DNA of 64,000 nucleotides from Fennellomyces sp. T-0311 (taxonomy: Eukaryota; Mucoromycota; Mucoromycetes; Mucorales; Lichtheimiaceae), in assembly GCA_025266875.1 (NCBI GenBank), contig JALLLT010000064.1, positions 62,001 through 126,000 of the forward strand, in the 5' to 3' direction. How positions within the stretch are numbered: position 1 is the first letter of the stretch; every line of letters begins with the position of its first letter. The translations under genes and the position numbers were made by a program. Below the pieces are notes generated by a model. The model searched no databases. It was not told where the DNA came from and saw only the letters and a program-made list of their open reading frames with translations. Below are positions 54,345 to 64,000 of this stretch, piece after piece.

Positions 54345-54950
54345 ATGAGTTCTTTTGCTGGCAACAAACAGGGACGCGACGCGTTTCTCAAAGTATTCAA
54401 AGATGCCGACGATGCAGCACAAGACGCGGCGGAGGCCGACCCATTCCCCGCGTATTTGGACGACCAAGACGAAACCAGCAAAAGCTTAGCACCGTTCTGT
54501 CCGACGTCGGCCCGACGTGTATTGAAAGCATTGACCATGGCCAATGTCCATGACAACGATGGCGTACTCGATCTTGGATCGGGTGATGGACGATTCTGTA
54601 CGGCCGCCGTGTCTGCTTTTCGGGCCAAACGAGCACTTGGTATTGAATCAGAAGGGCATTTGATCGAATTGTCCCGACAACTGGCAATACGAGTACCTAG
54701 CGAGACCAAGCCAGAGTTTATCCAAGGCGATCTATTATCGTTTCCAGCATTGGTACGAGATCCTGTGTGGAGTGTGATTGTGGTATTTCTTTTGCCGGAC
54801 CACACGGATAAATTCGCCGACTTGCTTGTGGATCATTACAGACGTGGGGCACGGATTGTCAGTCTTGTGTTTAACTTGAACGAGATTCCAGAGTTGAGAC
54901 TGGTCCAAGCGGATGAACCAGATGGGATCTATGTTTATTCGAAACCATGA
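54345..54950 (+). CDS. Class I SAM-dependent methyltransferase (lysine methyltransferase-like)
   Basis: Single exon, 201 residues. SAM-binding motif I is VLDLGSGDGRFCTAAV near residues 73-90, followed by the acidic end of strand 2 in LGIESEGHLIELSRQLA, then FIQGDLLSF and SVIVVFLLPD in the motif IV region. The DLGSGDGR motif with E-S-L-I-SR spacing resembles the FAM173/ATPSCKMT type of protein lysine methyltransferases, though no substrate can be assigned. The start MSSFAGNKQGRDAF was chosen because upstream in-frame sequence (from 54270) looks non-coding; the longer form cannot be excluded. Confidence 0.75.
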   Translation: MSSFAGNKQGRDAFLKVFKDADDAAQDAAEADPFPAYLDDQDETSKSLAPFCPTSARRVLKALTMANVHDNDGVLDLGSGDGRFCTAAVSAFRAKRALGIESEGHLIELSRQLAIRVPSETKPEFIQGDLLSFPALVRDPVWSVIVVFLLPDHTDKFADLLVDHYRRGARIVSLVFNLNEIPELRLVQADEPDGIYVYSKP

Positions 54951-55141
54951 GATCACATGCTCCTTTAGAAAATGGTGCTATTTTCGTCCCGTTCCCGAGG
55001 AAGATGGCCCTGATGCTTTGTTAGAAACCATCCATTTTAGTATTTAACAAACCATGCACAAAAAACTCTCTCTCTTTTTTTTTCTTCTTCTTTTTCCCAT
55101 TTCCCCATTTCTTTCACACGCTCAAAAAGAAACGATAATAA

Positions 55142-57177
55142 ATGACTCGCCGAAAGTCCGTGCAGGAGCTGGTGAAGCCACTGCGAAAACTCTCATTATT
55201 AGGAGGCACGGCTGACAAAAGGTTTGCTTTTCTTGCTTTGCAAAAAGCCAGGCACTGATACATAGAAAAGTAGCCCAACAACGGAACAGCAGCAACAACA
55301 ACAACAACCAGAAGAGGAAAATGATCAAGTGGCATCGTGTGATCATGAGCAACACGACATAATCAGTTGGTTGCCAAGAGAAATTGCGTTGCACATTTTC
55401 GGTTTGCTTTCATTTTCTGATTTAGTCAGAGTACAGCTCGTAAGTTAATAAAACAAAAAATGGTCGGTAAATTCTTTAGCTCACAAAGAGGCACACGCAT
55501 GAATCCATTCTTCTTTTAGACATGCCGAATCTGGCGTCGAATTGCGCAGGACGCGTCGATCTGGAAAAGCCGCTATTTGAACCTCTATCGACGGTATCCG
55601 GATCTGTACTTCCACAAGCAACGTGACCAGCAACCTAACGAAGACATGTCGTGGCAAACAAAGTACTGTCGGGCACAAACGTATGCCAACTGGCGCATGG
55701 GCATTGTGCAACGCAAACAACTTATCAGTGACCAGAAAAAGAGCCGGATTCTGTCTGTCAAGCTCAAAAAACACCTGCTGATAACACTAGCGGAGGTAAC
55801 CCCTATCGACAATGATCACGGCTTTTTATATACCATTTAACTTTCTAACTATAAAAAGTAGAACAATACCGTCAGTCTATACCAACATACCGTTGCCCTG
55901 GGCTTCCAGCTCGTATCCACTTGGAATTTTGGCGATCCAGTCCACAATGCTGTCGAATGCGTCGATATCCTGCCCGACATCAATATTTTGGCGGTCGCCA
56001 TGCGCGGATCGTAGGTTTTCAAATGGGTCACACAGGTCGATCCCTCTTATCTAATTTCGTTTCTGTCGTAGGAAATGTGTGTTTTACGATATCAACGAAC
56101 AAAGCAACGATCCAATACAAGTGCTCAAAGGAGGCAACCACCCGTGGTTTGTGCCCGACTCGATAGCACTTACACAGGATTACTTTGCTGTTTCGGGAAG
56201 AAAGCCATCCGCGGTTTTTATTTGGAACTGGCGAAAAGGTGTTCGCTTATCTAATAGGGTAATATTCTCTATTTTCCAAGATAAGCCATATGTTTCCTCA
56301 TCTTTTTGCACATTTTTAGGCCTTTGACAACCAGCCGCACAGCGTGTACATCGTCAAGGAAAAGGTCATCATGATCAGCGTCGATGGCATCGTGCACGCT
56401 TTTGATATTTTTGATCCATCCAAACAGACAGCTACATTTAATTTACCACCTTGCAATATGCCTTGTCTGGAATACGATGGATCATTAAGTATCGTCTTGG
56501 CGCCTTTCGCAGCCCGTCGGATCCACCACTTTAAATGGGACGCAATCACCGAAAATGGACATTTAACTCCACAAACCAGCACGTCCACCAATTCCGTACC
56601 ACCACCACCGCCACCACGCACATTGACCAGTTCAATCTCGTCTTTACTCGGACGGCCGAAACGTCATAAAACATATATCGATACAGCTGGACGAAAAGCA
56701 GCGCGCTCGCTTCGAAGGTATTCGAGTTACAACGATTACGGTTACTCTTGTCAAGCTCGTACAGCACATTACATCAAACAAGTTCAAGAAAAACAGCAAT
56801 CAAGTCCAACCTTGGGTGAACCTGATTTTCGTAGCAGGCTACAGTTGATCAGTTCCATCCGAACATCACCTTTGGGATGGACGACACGAGAAGTAGTCAA
56901 TATTTCGCTCCATAACGACCGCGTTGCTATCGCCAATCGTCATGGTGATATTGCTTTATTTGCTCTCAATGGAACTACGGCTGCCCATGTTACATTCAAG
57001 AATGGTAAGCGGCCTTGGGTCGAGGAAGATGCATCACAGTTCAGAGACGAGGATGATTTGTCGGATGGATACGATTTTGTAAGGAGTCGATTAGCTATGG
57101 GCAGTATGGGGATCGTTTATGGCGGTCGCGATGGTTGCATTTGGTGGCTCGATTTTAGTTGCAGACCTGCTGATTAA
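55142..57177 (+). CDS. F-box protein with C-terminal beta-propeller-like (WD40-type) region
   Basis: Six exons (55142-55221, 55271-55439, 55520-55795, 55862-56010, 56072-56258, 56320-57177) encode 572 residues. After a poly-Gln tract (near 35-41), an F-box lies at about 58-100: SWLPREIALHIFGLLSFSDLVRVQLTCRIWRRIAQD, then SIWKSRY. The rest has repeated short beta-strand units like VSTWNFGDPVHNAVECVDILPDINILAVAMRGS and FAVSGRKPSAVFIWNWRKG, consistent with a divergent WD40 propeller. Such proteins are substrate receptors of SCF ubiquitin ligases: the F-box binds Skp1 and the propeller the target. The first acceptor was placed at aaaag (55270) because the earlier catag would bring in a stop. The stop codon overlaps that of the convergent JmjC gene. 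Confidence 0.85.
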
Positions 57178-58575
57178 AACCAGAAACTCACGCTAAAACT
57201 CGTTTCGAGTGATCGTACGTAATGCCACCATTTTGGCTGCGTGTGTGTGTGTTTTTAATATATAATTCAAGTTCTGATCGAATATCATTCGTCCAACTTA
57301 CAGGCATGTACAGAAGTTCTCCAGCTTGCAGTACGCATTCGACATAGTGTGCTTTCTTTAAAAGTGGATGCTCATTCCAATCGGGACACTCTACATCGAC
57401 CTATATATATATATATATATTCGTCAGTCTTTCTCTTTCTAAAAGCAAGCGCGATTTACCTGACTTGTATTGGACATGATACCATCGTAAGGGTACAAGC
57501 GTTCAGTTTCTGAGGGCGGATACAGACGAATGTATTTGGATCCGACGACTTGCACCAATACATTGTGATACGGATCATGATGGAGCGGAGACACAGTGCC
57601 TCGTGGGCCGAACCACGCATTCTGGATGACATCTGGGGGTGCTTCGGGGTATCTTTCTGTCAATTCTGGTTCGCAGCAGCAATAATCTGGTACATCAATA
57701 TCATTGGCTAGTTTCGGAATCTGGTAAAACAGATCGTGCTGTGCCAGATAAGCCATAGCGGTGGTATCCACAACATGGTCGCGCAAAAAATCCTCGAGAC
57801 GCATCATCTTCTGTTGCCATCCGCTGTCAGTGTACTTGCTCCCCAATTCGACGGGCACGACACGATCACCAGCAACTGCCACAAAGTATGACAAAGAGGG
57901 CCACTTGGATCGTGCCGGCCAATGTTCGATTGCTCCTTTGGGAATAACGAATGGCTGATCGTCGTTGACCAGTTGCGCAAATGAAACAAAGCTAGGCACT
58001 TCTGTGAGTCGTTTCACTTGGTGTTTGAGCGTAACGGAATGTGGCATCGGTAGTTGAACATCATCCCATTCTTCTTTTGACGCTATCGAGAGCCATGTTT
58101 GGAGTTGGTCGATCACGTCGAGTATGGTGTCGCGTCGCTGTGGTGCTCCACTGATAATCATGGCCGTGTCTAGTACTTCAATAATTTCTTTTCCCAGTCG
58201 CATGTTATGTCTGTCGTGTCCGAGACGACCAAGTATGCCGATGGTTTGCAGAATACTGGCATCCATGAGCAAATGTCGCCACAGTGCCGGCACGCTTTTG
58301 TACGGGTAGAGCAGTATGGATTCCTGCGCGAGATCAACCAATGCTTTCGCTCGCTCCTGATGCTTGTCGAAATTGTGCTGGACAAAGACATTGTTGGGCA
58401 ATTCGTCCAGGATCTGATTAAACAAAAACACAACGGATGGCGGCCAACCTGGCAAGACAGTCAGTTCGGTAGCAATAACAAACAAATAGAAACAAAATGA
58501 ACCTTGTGAGCAAGGGTGGTCGCGCAAGAGTCGTAATAGTTTACTGTAACATGCAGCTGGTTTAAACATGCGCAT
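57174..58575 (-). CDS. JmjC-domain oxygenase, KDM8/JMJD5 type
   Basis: Four exons (58503-58575, 57460-58448, 57302-57400, 57174-57236) encode 407 residues. The JmjC fold lies in the C-terminal half: RVVPVELGSKYTD, the iron ligands in SPLHHDPYHNVLVQVVGSKYIRLYP (H-x-D) and the distal His in KWWHYVRSLETSFSVSFWF, assembled only after the last two introns are removed. These are Fe(II)/2-oxoglutarate hydroxylases; JMJD5 hydroxylates arginine residues and has been linked to chromatin. The N-terminal half is helical, as in JMJD5. The first intron (58449-58502) is 54 bases and contains no stop, so retaining it would add 18 hydrophobic residues without breaking the frame. Only 94 bases separate its start from the stop of the upstream DnaJ gene. 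Confidence 0.87.
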
Positions 58576-58669
58576 TTATCTATGTAAGATGTGCGAAAAT
58601 GGAAAGAAAATGTACAATGAAAATAGGTAACGGGTGGCAGGGAAAATGAAATATAGTTTAAAAGAAAAG

Positions 58670-59842
58670 CTACTGGAACGCGTTCTTGATGGCGTCCTTT
58701 TGCGTGGATGTCAAGCTGCTGGGGAATTTGACGTCGTACTTGATAATCAAGTCGCCTTTCTGGCCTGTCTTGCTGTTTGGCATGCCTTCATTCTTGACCC
58801 GAGATTCCTGACCCGGCTGAACGACCGTGTTCTGGTTATTGACTCCCAGCTTGCGGCCATCCAGGGTAGTGATCGTTCTTGAGAACCCGGTCAATGCCTC
58901 GACCAACGATAACTGCAGCGTGACACGCAGATTGTCACCTTCGCGTTTGAAGGTTGGATGCGGCTTTTCTTCGACGATAAACTCGATATCCTGCGTTTGA
59001 CCATTCTCTAACTCGTCGCCTTCGCCAGGGAAACGGATCTTGGTGCCGGCTTTCCACCCCGGCTTGACGTTGATGGTCAAGATCTTGTCGGTGTTCATCG
59101 GACGGCCTGTTGCTCCGTCTCGAATCTTGCGTGTCACCTTGAGTCGTTTGGTGCAGCCCTTGTATAGGTCTTCCAAAGAAATTGGCAACGGCCGTTTGAT
59201 GGCAGGTGGTTTTTGTGGTTGAGCTGCACGTCTTTGTCCGCGAGGCATGCCACCACCACCAAACGAAAAACCACCAGGCATCCCGCCGCCCATCATGTCG
59301 TCGTCGTCGTGCATTCCACCTCCCATCCCTCCCATACCTCCCATCCCGCCACCGCCGCCCATGGACGCAAAGAAATGCTTGAAAATGTCATCGGCATCGG
59401 AGGGATGGAATGGTTTGAAACCGCCGCCTGGTCCGCCACCGCCCATGTTGAATGTGTATGTACGTCCTCCTCCTCCAGCACCAGGAAAACCGCCGAATCC
59501 GGCACCACCAGGGAAGCCGCCGGCTCCTCCACCGCTAGGTGGTGGTGGACCGCCTTTGAGTCCTTCTTCGCCGTATTGGTCATAAATTGTTCGCTTTTGC
59601 TTGTCGCTCAGTACTTCAAACGCCTCGCCTACTTCTTGAAACTTTTGCTTGGCTTCTTCGGGCTTGTCTTTGTTTCGATCCGGGTGCCATTTTAACGCTA
59701 TAGAGAAAGAAGGCGTGTGAGCATTTGATGTGAGCGGGGGTGTTTCGGGTTATGTCTTACCTTGCTTTCGGTAGGCTTTCTTGATAGTGTCTTCGTCTGC
59801 GTCTTTGGATACACCGAGAATCGCATAGTAGTCCTTGCCCAT
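58670..59842 (-). CDS. SIS1: Type II DnaJ co-chaperone (SIS1/DNAJB-like)
   Basis: Two exons, 59761-59842 and 58670-59697, encode 369 residues. The J domain occupies residues 1-70 ([39 protein letters not shown], with the HPD triad that stimulates Hsp70). A long Gly/Phe then Gly/Met-rich region follows (about 75-190), with no zinc-finger cysteines, so it is class B. The C-terminal substrate-binding domains start near 205 ([23 protein letters not shown]) and end NAFQ. Sis1-type proteins deliver substrates to cytosolic Hsp70 and are needed for translation and for disaggregation. Minus-strand tandem arrangement with GlnRS upstream (212 bases) and KDM8-like downstream (94 bases). Confidence 0.93.
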
Positions 59843-60054
59843 TGTTTGTGTATATATATGGGTGTGTGTGTGTTGGTTGGTTGAATGGAGGAAGAGAAAG
59901 AAAAAGGAAATTATGCAAACGATGAAGCGGAATATATATTCCATGACGCGAGACCCATTCGATGCATTTCCACGCCGTTCCACACGTTACAGTTCGATAG
60001 TTCATGCCACACCACTTATTTATTCAAACACCGCCCATAAAAGGCCGCACGTTA

Positions 60055-62528
60055 CTATGACAATTGCTTTCCAGCATCTTCTTTTAACGTGACAGTCCGA
60101 TTGACCACGATCTTGCCCAAAGCGGCCTTGACATTATCCTTTTTGCTCAAATCCAACTCGGTATCATAATCCAAGCAGAAGTATCCGGTTCGAACAAATT
60201 GCCATCGCATGCTTTCCTTGTCCTTGCCTCCGGTCTTTTTGATCCAGTCCGCGATCTGGTCATAAATACCCACCGTTGCTATGGCACCCTTGACAATCTT
60301 GAGCGAATCCTTGTTCAAATCGTTCAAGAAACCGCCCTCGGCATCATCGGGATTAGCATGGTGGAAGAGTGGTTCGTATAAACGCACTTCATCCAACTTG
60401 ACGGGAGAACCCACCGTGGGTGCTTCACCCACCCAATGAATGTAAGTCTTGGGCTTTTTGAATTCGCCCTCGTTTTCGTATCGACACACCAATTCGACAA
60501 TCTTGCCCTGGTCGTTCTTTTTGACTTGGACGCAGCGGATGGGTCGAGGAACATGCAACAAGCCAACCGATTTACCGGGTGCCAAACGATAATAGTCCTT
60601 GGAGTCGATTTCTCGGAAATCCGACGAGTCAATGTAAAGCGTGTTGGTGAAGGGAATCTTGTATTCGCCCATTTCGGGCTTGCGAGGCATGTTGGGGACA
60701 GATACCCATTCGAGGTAATCGTCAGCAAGGTTCTCGATGGTCACCTTGATGGGGTCCATGACAACCATGGTACGTGGCACGGTCTTGTCCAAATAGTCGC
60801 GAACCTTGGCATCAAACCGCAACACATCGATGGTGCTCTTGGCAAGTGTGACGCCCAGTTCTAGCACAAAGCTGTTGATGGCCTCTGGCGGGACACCGCG
60901 ACGACGAATGCCAACCAGGGTGTACATGCGTGGGTCATCCCATCCGCTTACGTGGTTTTGGGTCACCAACTTTAAGATCTTGCGCTTGGACATGATGGTG
61001 CCAGTGACGTTCAAACGACCATATTCCCACTGGACAGGCTTGTATACTTCAACAGCATCCACGAGCCAGTAGTAACTCTCGCGCGATTGTCTGAATTCGG
61101 TGGTGCACAGCGAATGGGTGATGTTCTCGAACGAATCGACGAGACAGTGGGTGAAATCGTAGGTGGGATAGATGCACCAGTCGGATCCGGTACGGTGATG
61201 CGGCGTATACAAGACACGGTAAGCAATCAAGTCCCAGAACTGAGGGTTGCCGTTTTCCAAATCCATCTTCATGCGCAACGTCGTCTCGCCCTCCTTGTAT
61301 CGTCCTTCCTTCATCTTTTCGAATTGCTCGAGTGTTTCCTCGATGGGTCGGTCGCGGTGAACACACGCTGTGCGGGCACCACCGTCGTCGCCACCACGAT
61401 GCGCGTGGATCTCTTCACCGGTGCACTGACACGTGTAAGCCAATCCTTTCTTGATCAGCTTGACGGCCAACTCGTACAGCTCTTGGAAATAATCGCTGGA
61501 GTAAGTGATCTTGAATGGCTCGAAACCGAGCCACTTGACGGTGTCCAGGATCGATGTAAAGTACTTTTCCTCCTCGGCCTCGGGATTGGTATCATCGTAA
61601 CGTAGATACGTCAAGCCATTATGTGCCTTGGCGTAACCAAAGTTGACGTTGATGGCTTTGGCGTGACCGATATGCAAATAACCGTTGGGCTCGGGAGGAA
61701 AACGGGTCATGACCTTGCCACCCGTTGCCTTCAAATGTTCCTCCATCAATTCAGGCTTGATCTGCTTGTTGCCTCCCGGCTTGTGCAACTTGGAGATTTC
61801 ACCTTCAAAGAACATGCTACTCAGGTTGACTGGCTTGTCCTCCTCCACCTTTTTCTTCTTTTCGACAGGGGCAGCCTCCTTCTTTTCCTTCTTCTTCTTC
61901 TTTTGAGGTGCGTCGCGTTCATCCTTGGGCCCCAGCAACTCCAAAAACTGAGCTTCGACTTGGTTCTTGACCGCAACACCATCTGCCCATCGCAATGCTG
62001 CCAATTTGCGCGTATTGGCGAGAGATGGGCCCAGTACACGATATCGGTTTTCCACAATGTTGGCCTTGTTGCTTTCGATGTATTCTGCAACCGCCGATTT
62101 GATTTGCTCGGGTGTAACTGTCACGCCAACGCCCGTAGCTTCGTTGAATGCAGCGTCGTCGATGGGTGCTTGAACATCCTCAACGTACTTGATACCAGCT
62201 ATCCAGTTATTGATTTAGCTTTTTTTTCCGTCCTTTCACCAAAAGAGACCGCGAGAGAAAACTTACCTGACACTTGATCAGCAGTCTTGAGATCTCCCGA
62301 CATGATCTTGCTTACAAGGAATGCACGGTGTGGCAATGCATCCTTGCTAATGGTGGACGCAAGTTGGTATAATAAGTTGCCCGTGTCTTTGTCGCAACCA
62401 GCGTCGCGTACTTTGGCTTCGTCAATGACGGCCTCGAGGTTTGGCGCAAGTTTCTTGTTCTTGGCAGTGTCCTTGGCCTTTTGCTCGGACAAGCCGATTT
62501 TCACGAAGATGGGGACTAGATCGTCCAT
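60055..62528 (-). CDS. GLN4: Cytosolic glutaminyl-tRNA synthetase
   Basis: Two exons, 62267-62528 and 60055-62198, with a 68-base intron, give 801 residues. The eukaryote-specific N-terminal YqeY-like domain (MDDLVPIFVKIGLSEQKAKDT ... RWADGVAVKNQVEAQ) covers about residues 1-180 and is followed by a Lys-rich linker. The class I catalytic core contains the HIGH signature as PPEPNGYLHIGHAKA near 255-270, the glutamine/tRNA region YLRYDDTNPEAEEEKYF, the VDSFENITHSLCTTEF block and the KMSKS equivalent TIMSKRKI near 488. Two anticodon-binding beta barrels make up the C-terminus. It charges tRNA-Gln in the cytosol. Length and domain order match yeast Gln4. Confidence 0.95.
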
Positions 62529-64000
62529 TGCAGTTTTCAAGTAAGAAAAAGAGTAGTAGTGGAACAGCGAAGAGGGAGGGGCCAGTTCAGTAAAACCGTG
62601 ACTCACTCACCGTGACAAACATTGCCTTTTATGGATGCTTTTTTCGTTGATAGATAATGCCCCAGGGAGAGAACTGACAACAATCCCATTTTTGATATCT
62701 CATCCTTATCCAGTAAGTTTAAAAAAAGCATGCTGCTCTGCCCCTCCCTTGAATATACCTTTCACTTATTGGTTCCGCCCTCGCTTTTTCTTTCTAATTT
62801 AGAATTTTCGGCAATTCGTTGAACTCGTACCAATTTAACAACTTCCTTGGCGTTGTGAGATGGAGTTATACCTGTGGATCGACTTTCCCGGCTTACATAA
62901 TAGTTCATTGCTGGAACGAGTATGCAGGCCCTCGTTGATCCTGAAAAGGTCTGAAATGTGAAATGTACACCGCACCATGTAGCAAGTACACGGGATGATG
63001 TGCATTGAGGAGAGGGAAGTACAAGGATATCGCCTAGCAAGTGCAGAAAATTCCCGGAATTTCTATCAATATTGTGCACCGCGTTGCTATTCCAGTTCAA
63101 GAGCTTTTCATGTGGTAAAGCGTCTCTAAAGTTTCCAGCGTTTGTTGCCCAGCGTTATTGCTGTATGTCTGATAAGCAGCAAAGCGATTTTGGATGTCCG
63201 TGCTAGCTAGTCGACTCCGTTTCTGCATGTCGTGAAATCGATGTGCATCACTTTCCTGTCTGCCAGTAAGAGTCTGTGTCGTTTAACTTCTGCATCAGCA
63301 TCGTCCGTGCATCAGTGTGCCCCTGTTCGTGTGTTACCAAACTCGATCACCGATCACCTCGTAAGATTTGATACATAGGAGGAATGAACTTTCTGAGAGG
63401 ACGACCTGCCCATATGCACCTACGGTATCACTTTTAAAATAAATAAAGCATTTAAATTTAAAGCAGTTCTCATATACACGTACCTCGTTGTCTCTGTTTG
63501 AGCATATGCAACATCTTGAATTGACGCACTCTTTATCTCCACCTACATTGTTTACAACGATGACACTGACAGCCATCACTAGCGGTGGCATTGGTACAAT
63601 TTCGAAGGCGCAATCACTCAACCGCTCAGCTACATGAATGAATCGGATGGTGATATATATGTGTACTTGGTGATTTTAATGAAAATTTATATTACTTATT
63701 AGCAAAGGTCTGGAATATAACTTGACCTGAGGAGTATTTAGAGAAGATGATCTCGCAAAAGATAATTTGGAAACTATGGGCTTATAGATCCCATGGATTT
63801 TCTTATAGGTAGTACCAAAGAAAATAATTACAGCACAGCTCGCTTTTGTGCGCAAGTGCCCTCAATTTTGATGTTGTGATGGAATCCATACGTTGCGGAT
63901 CCAAAGATTGGACGGGGTTGAAACCCCTTTAGCGCTTGTACACGAGCAGTTCTCGTTAACCTTCCCTTGTATGTTGCCTTCAGATGGTATGGAGTTGTTC
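62529..64000. other. Right-end spacer
   Basis: 1.47 kb beyond the GlnRS start. Open frames here (for example 63334-63621 on the minus strand) are short and lack motifs. The GlnRS promoter must lie at its left end. No further gene is supported before the window edge. Confidence 0.5.

Overview
The window is nuclear DNA of a filamentous fungus. Nearly every protein gene is cut by short GT-AG introns, mostly 50-90 bases, with pyrimidine-rich 3' ends. Gene content is purely eukaryotic: a TORC2 subunit, an ISWI-complex subunit, a U1 snRNP protein, a Pho85-type cyclin, a Zn2Cys6 factor and a hybrid histidine kinase. Protein style, poly-Q and poly-H tracts, intron density and AT-rich spacers rich in homopolymer runs suggest an early-diverging lineage such as Mucoromycota (Mucorales-like). 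This is inference; no marker in the window names a species. Exon boundaries were worked out by hand from splice motifs, reading phase and protein-family continuity, and each multi-exon model closes in frame.

Layout. 1-5.7 kb: the N-terminal part of a histidine kinase (runs off the left edge) and a complete SIN1/AVO1 TORC2 subunit, both on the minus strand. 5.7-9.9 kb: a long AT-rich spacer with no credible gene. 9.9-15.3 kb: a small zinc-ribbon protein, a TANGO2 homologue and an MFS anion:cation symporter. 16-24.7 kb: an ITC1/ACF1-like chromatin remodelling subunit, TRM5 tRNA methyltransferase, a thiol/thiopurine methyltransferase converging on TRM5 with 14 bases between stops, and a short Zn2Cys6 regulator. 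24.7-27 kb: a spacer with possible gene remnants. 27-38 kb: ROK1 DEAD-box helicase, UMP-CMP kinase, a Pho85-type cyclin, LUC7 and an SFP1-like zinc-finger factor. 38.3-40.2 kb: mitochondrial HSP60.

40.6-51 kb is the accessory part. It holds a decayed ABC transporter pseudogene, a decayed transposon-type gene, a long (CT)n microsatellite and a Tc1/mariner-superfamily element with 19-base terminal inverted repeats and an unusually long D-to-E spacing. Just beyond it (51.7-53.4 kb) is a two-exon gene of unknown function. Its N-terminal half looks like a four-helix bundle of the Cbl-N/MLKL/RPW8 sort; I consider it the most interesting unexplained protein here.

54.3-62.5 kb returns to dense housekeeping genes: a class I methyltransferase, an F-box/beta-propeller protein, a JmjC protein of the KDM8/JMJD5 type, a type II DnaJ (SIS1-like) and cytosolic glutaminyl-tRNA synthetase. 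The F-box and JmjC genes converge so tightly that their stop codons overlap.

Themes that recur are translation and RNA metabolism (TRM5, ROK1, LUC7, GlnRS), protein folding (HSP60, DnaJ) and growth control (SIN1/AVO1, SFP1-like factor, Pho85-type cyclin). There is no sign of a metabolic gene cluster. No rRNA, tRNA or CRISPR array could be supported.
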